DNA of 64,000 bases from Pseudoroseicyclus tamaricis (GCF_012070395.1 NZ_JAAFYS010000003.1:558001-622000); one strand, 5' to 3'; positions 7,510 to 17,556 are shown, counted from the first letter of the stretch. Notes: generated from the letters alone by a model not told the origin. A program made the numbers and translations.

Positions 7510-8214
7510 ATGGCGCGGCGCGGTCTTGCCGCCCTGGTGACAGGCCTCGCGGCCCTGTGCCTCGGCGCGGCTTTGCCCGCACAGGACGTAGCGCCCACGG
7601 ACTGGGCCGCGATCATGGCGGAAGCGGCCTGGGACTGGCACCCCGGCGATCTCGTCTTTCGGAACGGCTGGCTGCCTGCCGATGACTGGCTGAAGGAGGC
7701 CACCGGCGGCACCTGGGCCAGCGTCGGCATTCTGCGCTCCTCCAGCGGCGGGCCCCGGGTCATCTACGTCTCGCCGGAGCGCGGCGTGACGGAGGACATG
7801 CTCGACGATTTCATCGCCGGGCTTGGCCCGGACGAGTACGAGGCCTACCGGCTCACGGGCCTCGACCCCAACGCGCCCGGCCGTCAGGTCGAGCAGGGGC
7901 CGCTGCCGAGCTACGCGCTGTTCGAGGTATACGGCGCCCCCTTCGATACCGACCTCACCCTAGGCAACGGCCGGTTCTATGGGGCGGAGCTTGCCTTCGA
8001 GGCCGCGCAGAGCGCCGGTTCCCGACTTGGAGAGCCCGTGCGCCTCGGCGATCTGGCGGAGGTGGACGCCGGCCTGCTGGCCTCGCTCCCCGGCCTGCCC
8101 TATTGCGCCGCCGGCCCGCCAGAGGCCTGCTGGCAGGCGATGCGGGAGCGGCAAGTGGTGACGCCGGACAGCCTCATCGCTTCCGGCATGCTGACGCGGA
8201 TGTATCCGGAGTAG
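7510..8214 (+). CDS. Secreted YiiX/NlpC-P60-like protein, probably inactive
   Basis: A 234-residue protein with a signal peptide (MARRGLAALVTGLAALCLGA, cleavage near ALPAQ). The HPGDLVFRNGW segment (44-54), the VGI strand and the GNGRFYGAELAFEA helix match the circularly permuted papain-like YiiX (C92) fold. That family uses a His in SHVGI and a Cys in YCSEL. Here these positions are Ser71 (WASVGIL) and Gly158 (FYGAEL), so both catalytic residues appear lost. It starts six bases after gcrA and may be cotranscribed. Assignment is by motif only. Confidence 0.6.
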   Translation: MARRGLAALVTGLAALCLGAALPAQDVAPTDWAAIMAEAAWDWHPGDLVFRNGWLPADDWLKEATGGTWASVGILRSSSGGPRVIYVSPERGVTEDMLDDFIAGLGPDEYEAYRLTGLDPNAPGRQVEQGPLPSYALFEVYGAPFDTDLTLGNGRFYGAELAFEAAQSAGSRLGEPVRLGDLAEVDAGLLASLPGLPYCAAGPPEACWQAMRERQVVTPDSLIASGMLTRMYPE

Positions 8215-9405
8215 CTACTCCTCCACCGGCTTGGCCGTGCCGCCCTCGCTGGCCGGGACGGCATCGCTGGGGACACCGCCGCCCGCCTCCGCGTCGCCCT
8301 GCTTGGGCGAGAGGCTGGAGACGGCGTCGACCTTCTCCTTCATCGTCAGCTCGCCCCGCACCTTCGGCAGCGCCGAGGGGTGCGCCTCCTGCAGCCACGC
8401 CACCATCTTCTCGCGAATCTCGCAGCGCAGGTCCCACGCGGTGGGGGAGTTGCGGGCGGAGAGGAGGGCGCGGACGGTGATGACGTCCTTGTCCGTCTCG
8501 GTGACTTGCAGGTTCACGACCTTGCCGTCCCAGTACTGGCTAGCCTCGGCCAGTTCCTTTAGCTTTTCCCGCATGGCGCCGATCGGCGCGGTCCAGTCGA
8601 GGTACCAGAAGACGGTGCCGATGATGTTGGCGTTCTCGCGCGTCCAGTTCTGGAAGGGCTCCTCGATGAACTTCGAGAGCGGCACGATCAGGCGGCGCAG
8701 ATCCCAGATGCGGACGACGACATAGGTCGAGGCGATTTCCTCGATCCAGCCCCACTCGCCCTCGACGATCACCACGTCGTCGATGCGGATCGGCTGGGTC
8801 AGCGCGATCTGGATGCCGGCGATCAGGTTGGCGAGGACGGGGCGGGCCGCGAAGCCGAGCACCAGCCCCGCGGCGCCGGCGGAGGCGAAGAGGGAGACAC
8901 CGTACTGGCGCACCGTCTCGAAGGTCGCCAGCACCGAGGCCAGCGTCACCAGCACCACGACGATCTTGCCCGCCTGCTGCAGCACCCGCATCTGCGTGGC
9001 CTGCTTGCGGGCGTTCAGGTTGTCCTCCGCGTCCAGCGCGAGGTTGGCATTGGCCCGCTCGACGAAGACGTCGATGGCGATCAGCACCATCCAGCCGACG
9101 ATCATGATCAGCACCGCCACCGCCGCCTTGGCGAGCCAGTACTGGAACGTGTCGTCGAGGTTCGCGGCCTGAGCGAAGATGGTGGCGAAGGCGATGATGA
9201 AGCCGAGCCGCGCGGGGCGGCGAACCTTCTCGATCAGCCGGTGGCCCAGCCCGTTGCGGTGGCGCAGGGCGCGGCGCAGCGCGCCCCAGACGAAGCCATG
9301 GGCGAACCATCCGGCGAGGAGACCGAGGAGGACGATCAGCCAGGGCCAGACGGAGCTGGGGACGTACGCCTCGATATCGCCCAGCGCCTGCTCGATCTCA
9401 CCCAT
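8215..9405 (-). CDS. MscS-type mechanosensitive channel
   Basis: A 396-residue inner-membrane protein with four or five N-terminal hydrophobic segments. The MscS pore helix and beta domain follow: LFASAGAAGLVLGFAARPVLANLIAG, then IRIDDVVIVEGEWGWIEEI and a VPLSKFIEEPFQNWTR segment. The family opens a pore under membrane tension to release solutes on osmotic downshock. A charged tail after about residue 360 is not conserved. An ATG is used; a GTG one codon earlier is too close to the ribosome site. It is convergent with the YiiX-like gene, with stop codons abutting. Confidence 0.92.
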   Translation of the reverse strand: MGEIEQALGDIEAYVPSSVWPWLIVLLGLLAGWFAHGFVWGALRRALRHRNGLGHRLIEKVRRPARLGFIIAFATIFAQAANLDDTFQYWLAKAAVAVLIMIVGWMVLIAIDVFVERANANLALDAEDNLNARKQATQMRVLQQAGKIVVVLVTLASVLATFETVRQYGVSLFASAGAAGLVLGFAARPVLANLIAGIQIALTQPIRIDDVVIVEGEWGWIEEIASTYVVVRIWDLRRLIVPLSKFIEEPFQNWTRENANIIGTVFWYLDWTAPIGAMREKLKELAEASQYWDGKVVNLQVTETDKDVITVRALLSARNSPTAWDLRCEIREKMVAWLQEAHPSALPKVRGELTMKEKVDAVSSLSPKQGDAEAGGGVPSDAVPASEGGTAKPVEE

Positions 9406-9512
9406 CACCCTCGCCCCTTTCGATCACCTTGGCGTCACAATAGGGCCCGGGCACCGCCCGTCCAACGAGACGCCCCTTTCCCACGGGTCGCCGCGCCGTT
9501 ATGAGGCGCGCC

Positions 9513-10883
<1,371 letters not shown>

Positions 10884-10976
10884 GCCTTCCGAGGTCAAAT
10901 ATTCCCCGAATCGGCAATTGATGGTAATAGCGTTCATTAATTAATACGCCATTGACCTTCATTTCGGGTTATTGCC

Positions 10977-12038
10977 ATGCCCATATTGCGCAGCTTTCTT
11001 TTTCTTTTCGGCCTTTTACCTGCCGTCCCGGCCCTCGCCCAATCGGACAGGCGGGAGATGGAGGCGCTGCCTCATCACCTGCAGGTCAAGGTTGCAGCAC
11101 AGGACGAGGTGCTGTTGATCGGCAGCGGCGTACGCCCCGCCGAGGCCTATCTCGACCAGCTCAAGCTGTGGGACAGCACCGAGCCCGTCCGCGTCTGCTT
11201 CTTCGGTGGTGACGCCGCCCTGAGGATCCGCATCCGCGACATCGCCATGCAGTGGACGCAGGTTGGCGGGCAAGTCCCCCTCGACTTCGGGGCGGAGCCG
11301 ATACCACCCGACTGCACGGGGCGCGGGAGATACCAGATCCGCGTGGGGTTCGAGTATCGGGGCTATTGGTCGCTCGTAGGCCGCGACAGCGTGAACCTCG
11401 CTGGACAGCGTGAACAGTCGATGAACTTCTCCAAGTTTAATGTCGCACCGCCTCCGAGCCCCGAATTCGACCGCATCGTGCTTCACGAGTTTGGCCATGC
11501 CATCGGCTTCGAGCACGAGCACCAAAACATTCTCGCCAATTGTGAGGGAGATTTCGACTGGCCCGCCGTTTACGACTACTTGAAGGGGCCGCCGAATTAC
11601 TGGGACGTGACGCGTGTAGATTTCAACATGCGCCCCCGGCAAGTGGCTGCGCCGGCCGCAAGTAGCTTCGACCGGACGTCGATCATGCTCTACACCTTCC
11701 CGCCCGAGTTCTACGTCAACGGAGAGGATGCGGAGTGCTACGCGCCTCCGAACTACGTCATCAGCGACACGGACGCGGCTGCGATGCGTCAGCTATACCC
11801 GGCCGACCCGGCCCAAGCCGCGGCGCTCCGCGAGAGCGCGCTTCTGAACTACGAAGCCTTCCTCAGCGATATCGACCTGACTGTCGCCCAGCGCAGCGCC
11901 GCCTCGCTGCTGGCCGCAGAGCTGCAAGGCGGTGGCGGGGAGGGATGGAGCCTGGCCTCGGACTTTCCGTGGGATTGGCAGGGGGTGGAGGCGCTGGTGC
12001 TCGAAGGCGGAGACCTCAGTATCCAGGACGAGATGTAG
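10977..12038 (+). CDS. Secreted astacin-like zinc metalloprotease
   Basis: A 353-residue protein with a signal peptide ending near PALAQ. The metzincin zinc motif HEFGHAIGFEHEH has its ligands at His170, His174 and His180. The Met-turn SIMLY (Met237, Tyr239) has the astacin-type downstream tyrosine. Domain order fits a short secreted M12A-like peptidase with a family-unspecific C-terminal extension after about residue 270. No Shine-Dalgarno is visible, the 90 bases upstream are AT-rich, and codon choice looks less GC-biased than the neighbours, so horizontal gain is possible. A weak hairpin at 12057-12075 follows. Confidence 0.7.
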   Translation: MPILRSFLFLFGLLPAVPALAQSDRREMEALPHHLQVKVAAQDEVLLIGSGVRPAEAYLDQLKLWDSTEPVRVCFFGGDAALRIRIRDIAMQWTQVGGQVPLDFGAEPIPPDCTGRGRYQIRVGFEYRGYWSLVGRDSVNLAGQREQSMNFSKFNVAPPPSPEFDRIVLHEFGHAIGFEHEHQNILANCEGDFDWPAVYDYLKGPPNYWDVTRVDFNMRPRQVAAPAASSFDRTSIMLYTFPPEFYVNGEDAECYAPPNYVISDTDAAAMRQLYPADPAQAAALRESALLNYEAFLSDIDLTVAQRSAASLLAAELQGGGGEGWSLASDFPWDWQGVEALVLEGGDLSIQDEM

Positions 12039-12169
12039 GCGCGCCCCCGTGCAGGCGGCAGGCCAAACGGCCGCCTCTAATTGAGGCGTACACCCGGCGT
12101 CCGACTGTTCCGCCACGTTCCGGCAAAGCGTGATTGGAAAATCGTCACGCGCGCATGAAATGGTAGAGC

Positions 12170-12820
12170 ATGACCAGATTCGCAGTGACCTACCCTACCC
12201 TCGCCCGGAGCGAGCGCATCGCCGATGGCGTCATGCATGCCCTCGGCATCACCTTCGCCATAACCGGGGCCGCCCTCCTCATCCCCTTCACGGCGATGCG
12301 GGGGGAGGGGAACGTCACCGCGGCGATCTCGGTCTACTGCGGCATCCTCATCTTCGCCTTCGTCGCCTCGGCGCTCTACCACTTCCCCCCGAGGGAGGCG
12401 GCGCGGGGCGTCTTCCGGCGGATCGACCAGTTCGCCATCTGGCTGAAGATCGCCGGCACCTACACGCCGATCACCATCATCCTCGGCACCGGGCTCTCGA
12501 TCTCCGTGCTCTGGATCATCTGGGCCCTCGCCATCGCCGGCGGGCTGACGAAGCTCTTCCTGCGGGTCGGGCCGCCGTGGATCTCTCCGCTGCTCTACCT
12601 CGCCGCCGGCTGGCTGAGCCTCGCGCTGCTCTACCCGATGGCGACGACGCTGCCGCCGGCCGCGACGATCCTCGTCGTCATCGGCGGGGTGCTCTACACC
12701 ATCGGCACCGGCGTGCTCTACCTCGGCAAGATCCGCTACATCACCGCCACGTGGCATGCCTTCGTGCTTGCCGCCTCGGGCTGCCTCTTCGCCGCCGTCT
12801 GCGTGGCGGCCTTCGCCTGA
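12170..12820 (+). CDS. Hemolysin III / PAQR-family membrane protein
   Basis: A 216-residue protein with seven hydrophobic segments. The three PAQR/HlyIII signatures are present: SALYHFPP after the second helix, DQFAIWLKIAGTYTP in the third, and TWHAFVLAASG near the C-terminus. They supply the Ser, His and Asp residues of the proposed metal-dependent hydrolase site. Despite the name, bacterial members (TrhA-like) are linked to membrane homeostasis rather than proven haemolysis. It is monocistronic and convergent with the M48 protease gene, three bases apart. Confidence 0.88.
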   Translation: MTRFAVTYPTLARSERIADGVMHALGITFAITGAALLIPFTAMRGEGNVTAAISVYCGILIFAFVASALYHFPPREAARGVFRRIDQFAIWLKIAGTYTPITIILGTGLSISVLWIIWALAIAGGLTKLFLRVGPPWISPLLYLAAGWLSLALLYPMATTLPPAATILVVIGGVLYTIGTGVLYLGKIRYITATWHAFVLAASGCLFAAVCVAAFA

Positions 12821-12823
12821 GCG

Positions 12824-13582
12824 TCAGCCGGTAAAGCCGAGCCCCGCCGCCGTCTGCACGATGGTCTCCACCCGCTCCGCATTCGCCGGGTGGGTGCCGA
12901 GAAAGCGGTCGCCCGGATCGGGGATGCGGAAGAAGAACTGCGAGCCGAGCAGAGGGTCATAGCCGGCCAGCAGGGTGATCTGGGTGCCCAGCGCATCCGC
13001 CTCCAGCTCGAACTCCTTGGAATAGCGCCGCGCCCCGACCGCGGCACCGAGCTCCGCCGCGAGCTGGATGGCCTCGTCGCTGGCGCCGCTGACGCCCGCC
13101 AGCCCGCCGAAGACGGCGGCGGCGGCCTGCGCGTTCTGCTGGCTGCGGGCGATGTGGCCGGCGACGTGGTGGCTGGCCTCGTGGGCGAGGACGAAGGCCA
13201 TCTCGTCGGGGTTCTGCAGATCGGCGATCAGCGACAGGGTGAAGACGATGATCGGCTGGCCGCTCTCGTCGAGCGTCTGGAAGGCGTTGGCGGGCAGGCC
13301 CGGCCGGTCGTCCACGAGGATGACGAAATCGCAGTTGGCGCGCGGGTTGCGCTGCCGGCACTGGCGCTCCGCCACCGGCTCCACCCGGTCGACCATCTGC
13401 ACGAAGGCGCGGGCCGAGGCGCGGGAGGGCGTCGGGGCGGTGGCGGCGCGCGGCAGCGGCATGCTCTGCGTGCCGGTGTTGCTGCCACTGGGCGGCACGC
13501 GATCCGGCACCTCCTGCGGCACGGCGCAGGCGCTGAGGCCGGCGAGCGCGGCGGCGAGGATCAGTCTTCTGAAGTTGCGCAT
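12824..13582 (-). CDS. M48-family lipoprotein metalloprotease
   Basis: A 252-residue protein with a lipoprotein signal peptide (lipobox LSAC, Cys19). The M48 zinc site HEASH lies at residues 134-138 within FVLAHEASHHVAGHIA, and the third ligand is in FELEADALG near residue 192. It resembles the BepA/LoiP group of periplasmic quality-control proteases without TPR repeats. The ATG is preceded by AAGAAGG; an in-frame start nine codons upstream would put extra charged residues before the signal peptide. Confidence 0.88.
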   Translation of the reverse strand: MRNFRRLILAAALAGLSACAVPQEVPDRVPPSGSNTGTQSMPLPRAATAPTPSRASARAFVQMVDRVEPVAERQCRQRNPRANCDFVILVDDRPGLPANAFQTLDESGQPIIVFTLSLIADLQNPDEMAFVLAHEASHHVAGHIARSQQNAQAAAAVFGGLAGVSGASDEAIQLAAELGAAVGARRYSKEFELEADALGTQITLLAGYDPLLGSQFFFRIPDPGDRFLGTHPANAERVETIVQTAAGLGFTG

Positions 13583-13701
13583 GCCCGGCCCTTCTTTTCT
13601 TGGCGGCAACCATAACCGGAAGCGGCAGGCACCGGCCAGTCCCGGCTGCGTGAGCGGCCGCCGCCTTGCGCGGCGGCGGGGCGGCGCCTACCTTCCGGGG
13701 C

Positions 13702-13938
13702 ATGTTCACCATCGAGCACGACTTCGACTCAACGGTCATCACGCTGATCGACGAGGGCTCCGCCCCGCTGCAGGAAGACGTCATCGTCAACGGCTTCGAG
13801 GAATGCGTCACCTTCGAGCAGCTCGACCCGCGCACCGACAGGGTGCAGCGCATCACGCTCTCGCCCGAGATGGTGCGCGACCTGCTCGCGGCGATGAACC
13901 TGCCCGAGGGCATCTACCGCCTGAAGCCGGCCACCTAG
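13702..13938 (+). CDS. Conserved hypothetical protein (78 residues)
   Basis: A small acidic protein beginning MFTIEHDFDSTVITLIDEG and ending LPEGIYRLKPAT, with a LDPRTDRVQRITLSPEMV segment in the middle. It contains no signal peptide or membrane helix. I recognise it only as the kind of small protein conserved in Rhodobacterales, without a known function. Its codon use matches the neighbours and it is convergent with the DUF167 gene, overlapping it by four bases at the stop codons. Confidence 0.65.
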   Translation: MFTIEHDFDSTVITLIDEGSAPLQEDVIVNGFEECVTFEQLDPRTDRVQRITLSPEMVRDLLAAMNLPEGIYRLKPAT

Positions 13939-14183
13939 CCCACCTCGAAGAGCTTCTCCCGCGACGTCTCCCCCCGCACGAGCCGCAGCCGCGAGGTCGC
14001 GAGGCCCAGCGCTTTGGCGAGCAGCTTGCGGACGGCGGCGTTGGCCTTGCCGCCCTCCGGCGCCACGGTGACGTAGACGCGCAGGGGCTCGCCCGGCTCG
14101 ATCCGCGCCCGCGAGGCCTTGGGCGTGACCCGCACGGCGATCCGCGCCCCCGGCACGGCGAGATGAGACAGGTCGGGCACCAT
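13935..14183 (-). CDS. DUF167 / YggU-family protein
   Basis: An 82-residue protein matching the YggU family: IAVRVTPKASRARIEP near the start, then LRVYVTVAPEGGKANAAVRKLLAKALG, the diagnostic block. The C-terminus RLVRGETSREKLFEV is also typical. The family is widespread and its function is unresolved. The ATG at 14181-14183 gives the normal length; a longer reading frame upstream overlaps the promoter of the sensor kinase and is not conserved-looking. Confidence 0.85.
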   Translation of the reverse strand: MVPDLSHLAVPGARIAVRVTPKASRARIEPGEPLRVYVTVAPEGGKANAAVRKLLAKALGLATSRLRLVRGETSREKLFEVG

Positions 14184-14290
14184 GGACCCTCGCCTAGCAA
14201 ACCGGCGCACTCCTCCGCCAGCCCGCAGGGCGCTCCGCCCCGCCCCGCCACTTTCTTGCGTCAGGATCAGCCGCATCCTAAAAGCGGGTA

Positions 14291-15397
14291 ATGGATGCTT
14301 CCGCCCCGCCTGTCAGACCGTTCCCCCCCTCCGGCGGCGAGTGCACCCGCATCCTGGAGGGCATCGACTGGTCGCAGCACCCGCTGGGGGAGCCGGCGCA
14401 TTGGCCGGTGGAGCTGAAGACCGCCGTGCGCCTTTGCCTCACGTCCAAGTTCGCCACCATGGTGCACTGGGGGCCGGACCTGCACACCTTCTACAACGAC
14501 ACCTACGCCGAGCGCCTCGGCAGCAAGCACCCCGGCCATCTCGGGCAGCCGGCGCGCGACTGGTGGTCGGAGATGTGGGACCAGCTCGATCCGTTCTTCC
14601 AGAAGGTGCTGGAGGGCGAGAGCTACTTTACCGAGAACGCCCGCTACACGCCCGACAGGGACGGCACGAAGCGCGAGGCCTTCTTCACCCACAGCCACAG
14701 CCCCATCTGGGACGATGCGGGGCGGGTGCGCGGCATCTTCCTAACCGTGGTCGAGACGACTGCCCATCTCGCCGCCGAGGCCCGCAGCCAGGTGCTCACC
14801 AACGAGCTGAAGCACCGGATGAAGAACACGATGGCCATTGTGCAATCCATCGTGAACCAGGCTCTCCGCCGCGCCACCACCATGGCCGAGGCGAAGCAGA
14901 CCATCGGCGCTCAGGTCGGCGCGCTCGCCCGCACGAACGACCTCTTGGCCCGGTCCGACGGGCTCGACGCCTCGCTGCAGGCCATCGTGCAGGGCACCGC
15001 CGAGATGCAGGGGCCCTTCTCCGGGCGGATCACCAGCACCGGCGAGGATGTCGCGCTCAACCCGCAGGCCGCCATAGCCTTCACGATGCTGCTGCACGAA
15101 TTGACGACCAACGCGATGAAATACGGCGCCCTGTCGAACGACAGGGGGCGCGTGCAGGTCGACTGGCAGCGTGACGGCGGCGATCTCGTCTTCAGCTGGG
15201 TGGAGGTCGGCGGCCCGTCGGTCACCCCGCCCACGCGGTCAGGCTTCGGCACGCGGCTGGTGACGGCGCTCGCCGGCGATCTCGGCGGCCAGCCGCAGAT
15301 CGATTACGCGCCGGAAGGCGTGCGCTGCACCCTGCGCGCCGATGCGGACGGCATCGCCGGCAAGCCCGTCCCCTTCCCCGGCCGCCCCGCTTCCTGA
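14291..15397 (+). CDS. HWE-family sensor histidine kinase with PAS-like domain
   Basis: A 368-residue soluble kinase without membrane segments. Residues 15-160 form a PAS-like sensor (WPVELKTAVRLCLTSKFATM, then a FTHSHSPIWDDAGRVRGIFL strand). The HWE H-box ELKHRMKNTMAIVQSI carries the phospho-acceptor His175. The N-box HELTTNAMKYGALS, the WVEVGGP tryptophan-x-glutamate motif that names the family, and the GFGTRLV G-box follow. The cognate response regulator is not adjacent. HWE kinases in alphaproteobacteria often serve light, redox or general stress sensing; the signal here is unknown. Confidence 0.9.
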   Translation: MDASAPPVRPFPPSGGECTRILEGIDWSQHPLGEPAHWPVELKTAVRLCLTSKFATMVHWGPDLHTFYNDTYAERLGSKHPGHLGQPARDWWSEMWDQLDPFFQKVLEGESYFTENARYTPDRDGTKREAFFTHSHSPIWDDAGRVRGIFLTVVETTAHLAAEARSQVLTNELKHRMKNTMAIVQSIVNQALRRATTMAEAKQTIGAQVGALARTNDLLARSDGLDASLQAIVQGTAEMQGPFSGRITSTGEDVALNPQAAIAFTMLLHELTTNAMKYGALSNDRGRVQVDWQRDGGDLVFSWVEVGGPSVTPPTRSGFGTRLVTALAGDLGGQPQIDYAPEGVRCTLRADADGIAGKPVPFPGRPAS

Positions 15398-15510
15398 CCG
15401 GGGCGTCGGCGCTCCTCCTCCGGCCCGTCCGTCTTAGCCCGCCCGGCGCCGCGCCTCTGGACGCTGCGCCCCGCGCCACCTATCTCGGCGCAAACATCTC
15501 CGGAGCCTCG

Positions 15511-16080
15511 ATGCCTGACCGCAACCAGCCCGCCCTCGATTTCCTCGCCACCCGCCGCTCGCGCCCGCACAAGCTGCTGCAGCCGCCGGTGCCCGCGCGG
15601 GAGGAGCTCATGGAGCTTCTCACCATCGGCATGCGCGTGCCCGATCACGGCAAGCTGGAGCCCTGGCGCTACCTCGTGCTGGAAAAGCAGGCCATGACGC
15701 GCCTCGCCGGCGCCATCTCCGCCCGGGCCGAGGCGCGGGGCGAGGGCCCGGCGGAGAAGATCGTCGCCCAGTACGCCGACGCCTCGCTCTGTGTCGCCGT
15801 GATCTGCTCGCCGAAGCCGTCCGAGATCCCCGAGGCGGAGCAGGTCGCCTCCGCCGCCTGCGTCTGCCTGTCGCTGCTCAACGCCTGCCTCGCCGCCGGC
15901 TGGGGCGCCAACTGGCTGACCGACTGGCCCGCCTTCGACCGCCCCTTCCTCGAGGAGCACCTGGGCCTCTCCCCGTCGGAGAGCCTCGCCGGCTTCATCC
16001 ATATCGGCACCGCCGCCTCCAAGCCGCCGGAGCGGCCGCGCCCCGATGTCTCCGCCCTCACCACCTGGGTCGCGGAGTGA
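15511..16080 (+). CDS. Nitroreductase-family protein
   Basis: A 189-residue FMN-dependent oxidoreductase of the small YdjA-like nitroreductase group. The N-terminal RRSRPHKLLQPPVP segment, the substrate-loop MRVPDHGKLEPWRYLVLE and the C-terminal GWGANWLTDW with LAGFIHIGT are typical. Family members use NAD(P)H to reduce nitro compounds or quinones; the physiological substrate is unknown. The following membrane-protein gene starts eight bases after the stop codon, so the two are probably cotranscribed. Confidence 0.88.
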   Translation: MPDRNQPALDFLATRRSRPHKLLQPPVPAREELMELLTIGMRVPDHGKLEPWRYLVLEKQAMTRLAGAISARAEARGEGPAEKIVAQYADASLCVAVICSPKPSEIPEAEQVASAACVCLSLLNACLAAGWGANWLTDWPAFDRPFLEEHLGLSPSESLAGFIHIGTAASKPPERPRPDVSALTTWVAE

Positions 16081-16087
16081 CCGGGGC

Positions 16088-16792
16088 GTGATCTTCACCG
16101 ATGCCCTGAAGGCCCTCAGCCAGATCGGCGACCCGCGCTTCCGCCGGGTGCTCGCCCTCGGCGTCCTGCTGGCGCTGGCGCTGCTCATCGCCGCCTACGC
16201 GCTGATCCTCTGGCTCATCAGCCTCGCCAACCCGGAGAGCCTCGTGCTGCCCATCGTCGGGCAGGTGACGTGGCTCGACGACCTGCTCGGTTGGGGCTCG
16301 CTGGCCCTGATGCTGGTGCTCTCGGTGTTCCTGATGATCCCCGTGGCCTCGGCGATCACCTCGATGTTCCTCGATGACGTCGCCGCGGCGGTTGAGGCGA
16401 AGCACTACCCGTCCCTGCCCCCCGTCGCCGGCGGCGGCCTCTGGGAGGGCGTGGTGGACACGGTGAACTTCCTCGGCGTGCTCGTCGCGGCAAACCTCGT
16501 GGCGCTGATCCTATACCTCTTCCTGCCCTTCGCGGCGCCCTTCATCTTCTACGCGCTGAACGGCTACCTGCTCGGGCGGGAATACTTCCAGGTCGCCGCC
16601 ATGCGGCGCGAGGGGCGGGCGGGGGCGAAGGCGCTCCGCCGCCGCTACCCGGCGCAGATCTGGGCGGCCGGCTGCATGATGGCGCTGCCGCTCTCCATCC
16701 CCGTGGTGAACCTGCTCGTCCCGGTGCTGGGCGCCGCCACCTTCACGCATCTCTACCACCGGCTGCGCGGGCCGCGGCCCGGCGACTACTAG
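16088..16792 (+). CDS. EI24/CysZ-like (DUF540) membrane protein
   Basis: A 234-residue inner-membrane protein with four hydrophobic regions. The EI24-domain pattern is visible: FLMIPVASAITSMFLDDVAAAVEAKHYP, an internal helix pair, and FIFYALNGYLLGREYFQVAAMRR. CysZ of enterobacteria is a sulfate permease of this family, but alphaproteobacterial members are not established as such. The start is a GTG eight bases after the nitroreductase stop codon with a GGGG stretch before it; upstream ATG codons would lie inside the nitroreductase gene. Confidence 0.8.
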   Translation: MIFTDALKALSQIGDPRFRRVLALGVLLALALLIAAYALILWLISLANPESLVLPIVGQVTWLDDLLGWGSLALMLVLSVFLMIPVASAITSMFLDDVAAAVEAKHYPSLPPVAGGGLWEGVVDTVNFLGVLVAANLVALILYLFLPFAAPFIFYALNGYLLGREYFQVAAMRREGRAGAKALRRRYPAQIWAAGCMMALPLSIPVVNLLVPVLGAATFTHLYHRLRGPRPGDY

Positions 16793-17064
16793 CCCGGCTC
16801 GCGGAAGCGGCGCGCCCAGTCGATATCGTCGATGGTGATCCAGCCGGAGAGGATGATCCCCGTCAACAGCGCCCAGATAATCGTGCCGAAGATGGTGGTG
16901 ATCCACAGCTTGCGCCGCATGAAGGGCCCGGCGGGCGAGCTTTCATGCGTGCCGGGGACGACCTGCCCCTCCTCGCCCTGCGTCGTCAGGTTCAGCGGCA
17001 GGACGACGAAGAACACCATGAACCAGGTGATGGCGTAGAGCACGATGACAGAGGTGATGCTCAT
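16789..17064 (-). CDS. DUF1467-family small membrane protein
   Basis: A 91-residue protein with two hydrophobic helices (residues 1-25 and 54-76) around a short polar loop QGEEGQVVPGTHESSPAGP. This matches DUF1467, a small alphaproteobacterial membrane family usually found next to methylmalonyl-CoA epimerase, as here. Its ATG overlaps the mce stop codon (ATGA), so it is translationally coupled. No function is established. Its 3-prime end overlaps the end of the EI24-like gene by four bases. Confidence 0.82.
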   Translation of the reverse strand: MSITSVIVLYAITWFMVFFVVLPLNLTTQGEEGQVVPGTHESSPAGPFMRRKLWITTIFGTIIWALLTGIILSGWITIDDIDWARRFREPG

Positions 17065-17465
17065 GGGGTGGCCTCCTCCAGTTCGATGAGCGTGCCGGTG
17101 AAATCCTTCGGATGCAGGAAGAGCACGGGCCGACCATGGGCGCCGGTCTTCACCGGCCCCAGCACCCGCGCGCCCTCCGCCTCCAGCCGCGCGGCGGCGG
17201 CGGAGATGTCCGCCACCTCGTAGCACAGGTGATGCATCCCGCCCGCGGGGCTCTTCTGCAGGAACCCGGCGAGAGGCGAGGCCTCCCCCAGGGGCTCCAT
17301 CAGCTCGATGCTGGTATTGGGCAGGGTGACGAAGACGATTGTCACCCCGTGCTCGGGCAGCGCCCGGGGCGCGCCGACATCGGCCCCCAGCGTGCCGCGA
17401 TACTGCGCGGCCGCGGCGGCGAGGTCCGGCACGGCGATGGCGACGTGATTGAGGCGTCCGATCAT
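17061..17465 (-). CDS. mce: Methylmalonyl-CoA epimerase
   Basis: A 134-residue glyoxalase-fold metalloenzyme that interconverts the R and S forms of methylmalonyl-CoA in the propionyl-CoA/ethylmalonyl-CoA routes. Metal ligands are visible in RLNHVAIAVPDL (His6), MHHLCYEV and the C-terminal GTLIELEE. The sequence between, including SIELMEPLGEASPLAGFLQK, is typical. The start is the ATG directly before the first metal-binding strand. It forms an operon with the DUF1467 gene. Confidence 0.93.
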   Translation of the reverse strand: MIGRLNHVAIAVPDLAAAAAQYRGTLGADVGAPRALPEHGVTIVFVTLPNTSIELMEPLGEASPLAGFLQKSPAGGMHHLCYEVADISAAAARLEAEGARVLGPVKTGAHGRPVLFLHPKDFTGTLIELEEATP

Positions 17466-17532
17466 GGGGGCGCTTATCTCTGCCCCGGCGCCCGGCGTCC
17501 AGCACCGGCCCCCCCACATCCGCGCGATCCGC

Positions 17533-17556
17533 TTAACCCGTCCTTCACCGCGATTC
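17533..17556 (+). promoter_or_regulatory. CtrA-like box and GANTC site before the response regulator
   Basis: TTAA at 17533-17536 and TTCA at 17544-17547 are spaced by seven bases, one mismatch from the CtrA consensus TTAA-N7-TTAA. A GATTC methylation-type site follows at 17552-17556 and another GANTC (GAATC) lies near 17586. The arrangement is suggestive of cell-cycle control, but such short motifs can occur by chance. Confidence 0.3.

Noticed and set aside
12057-12086. Hairpins after the astacin-like gene as a terminator
   Set aside because: The first stem has a bulge and only a mixed TCTAATT tail; the second (CCTC-TAATT-GAGG) has four pairs. Too weak to list as a separate terminator.
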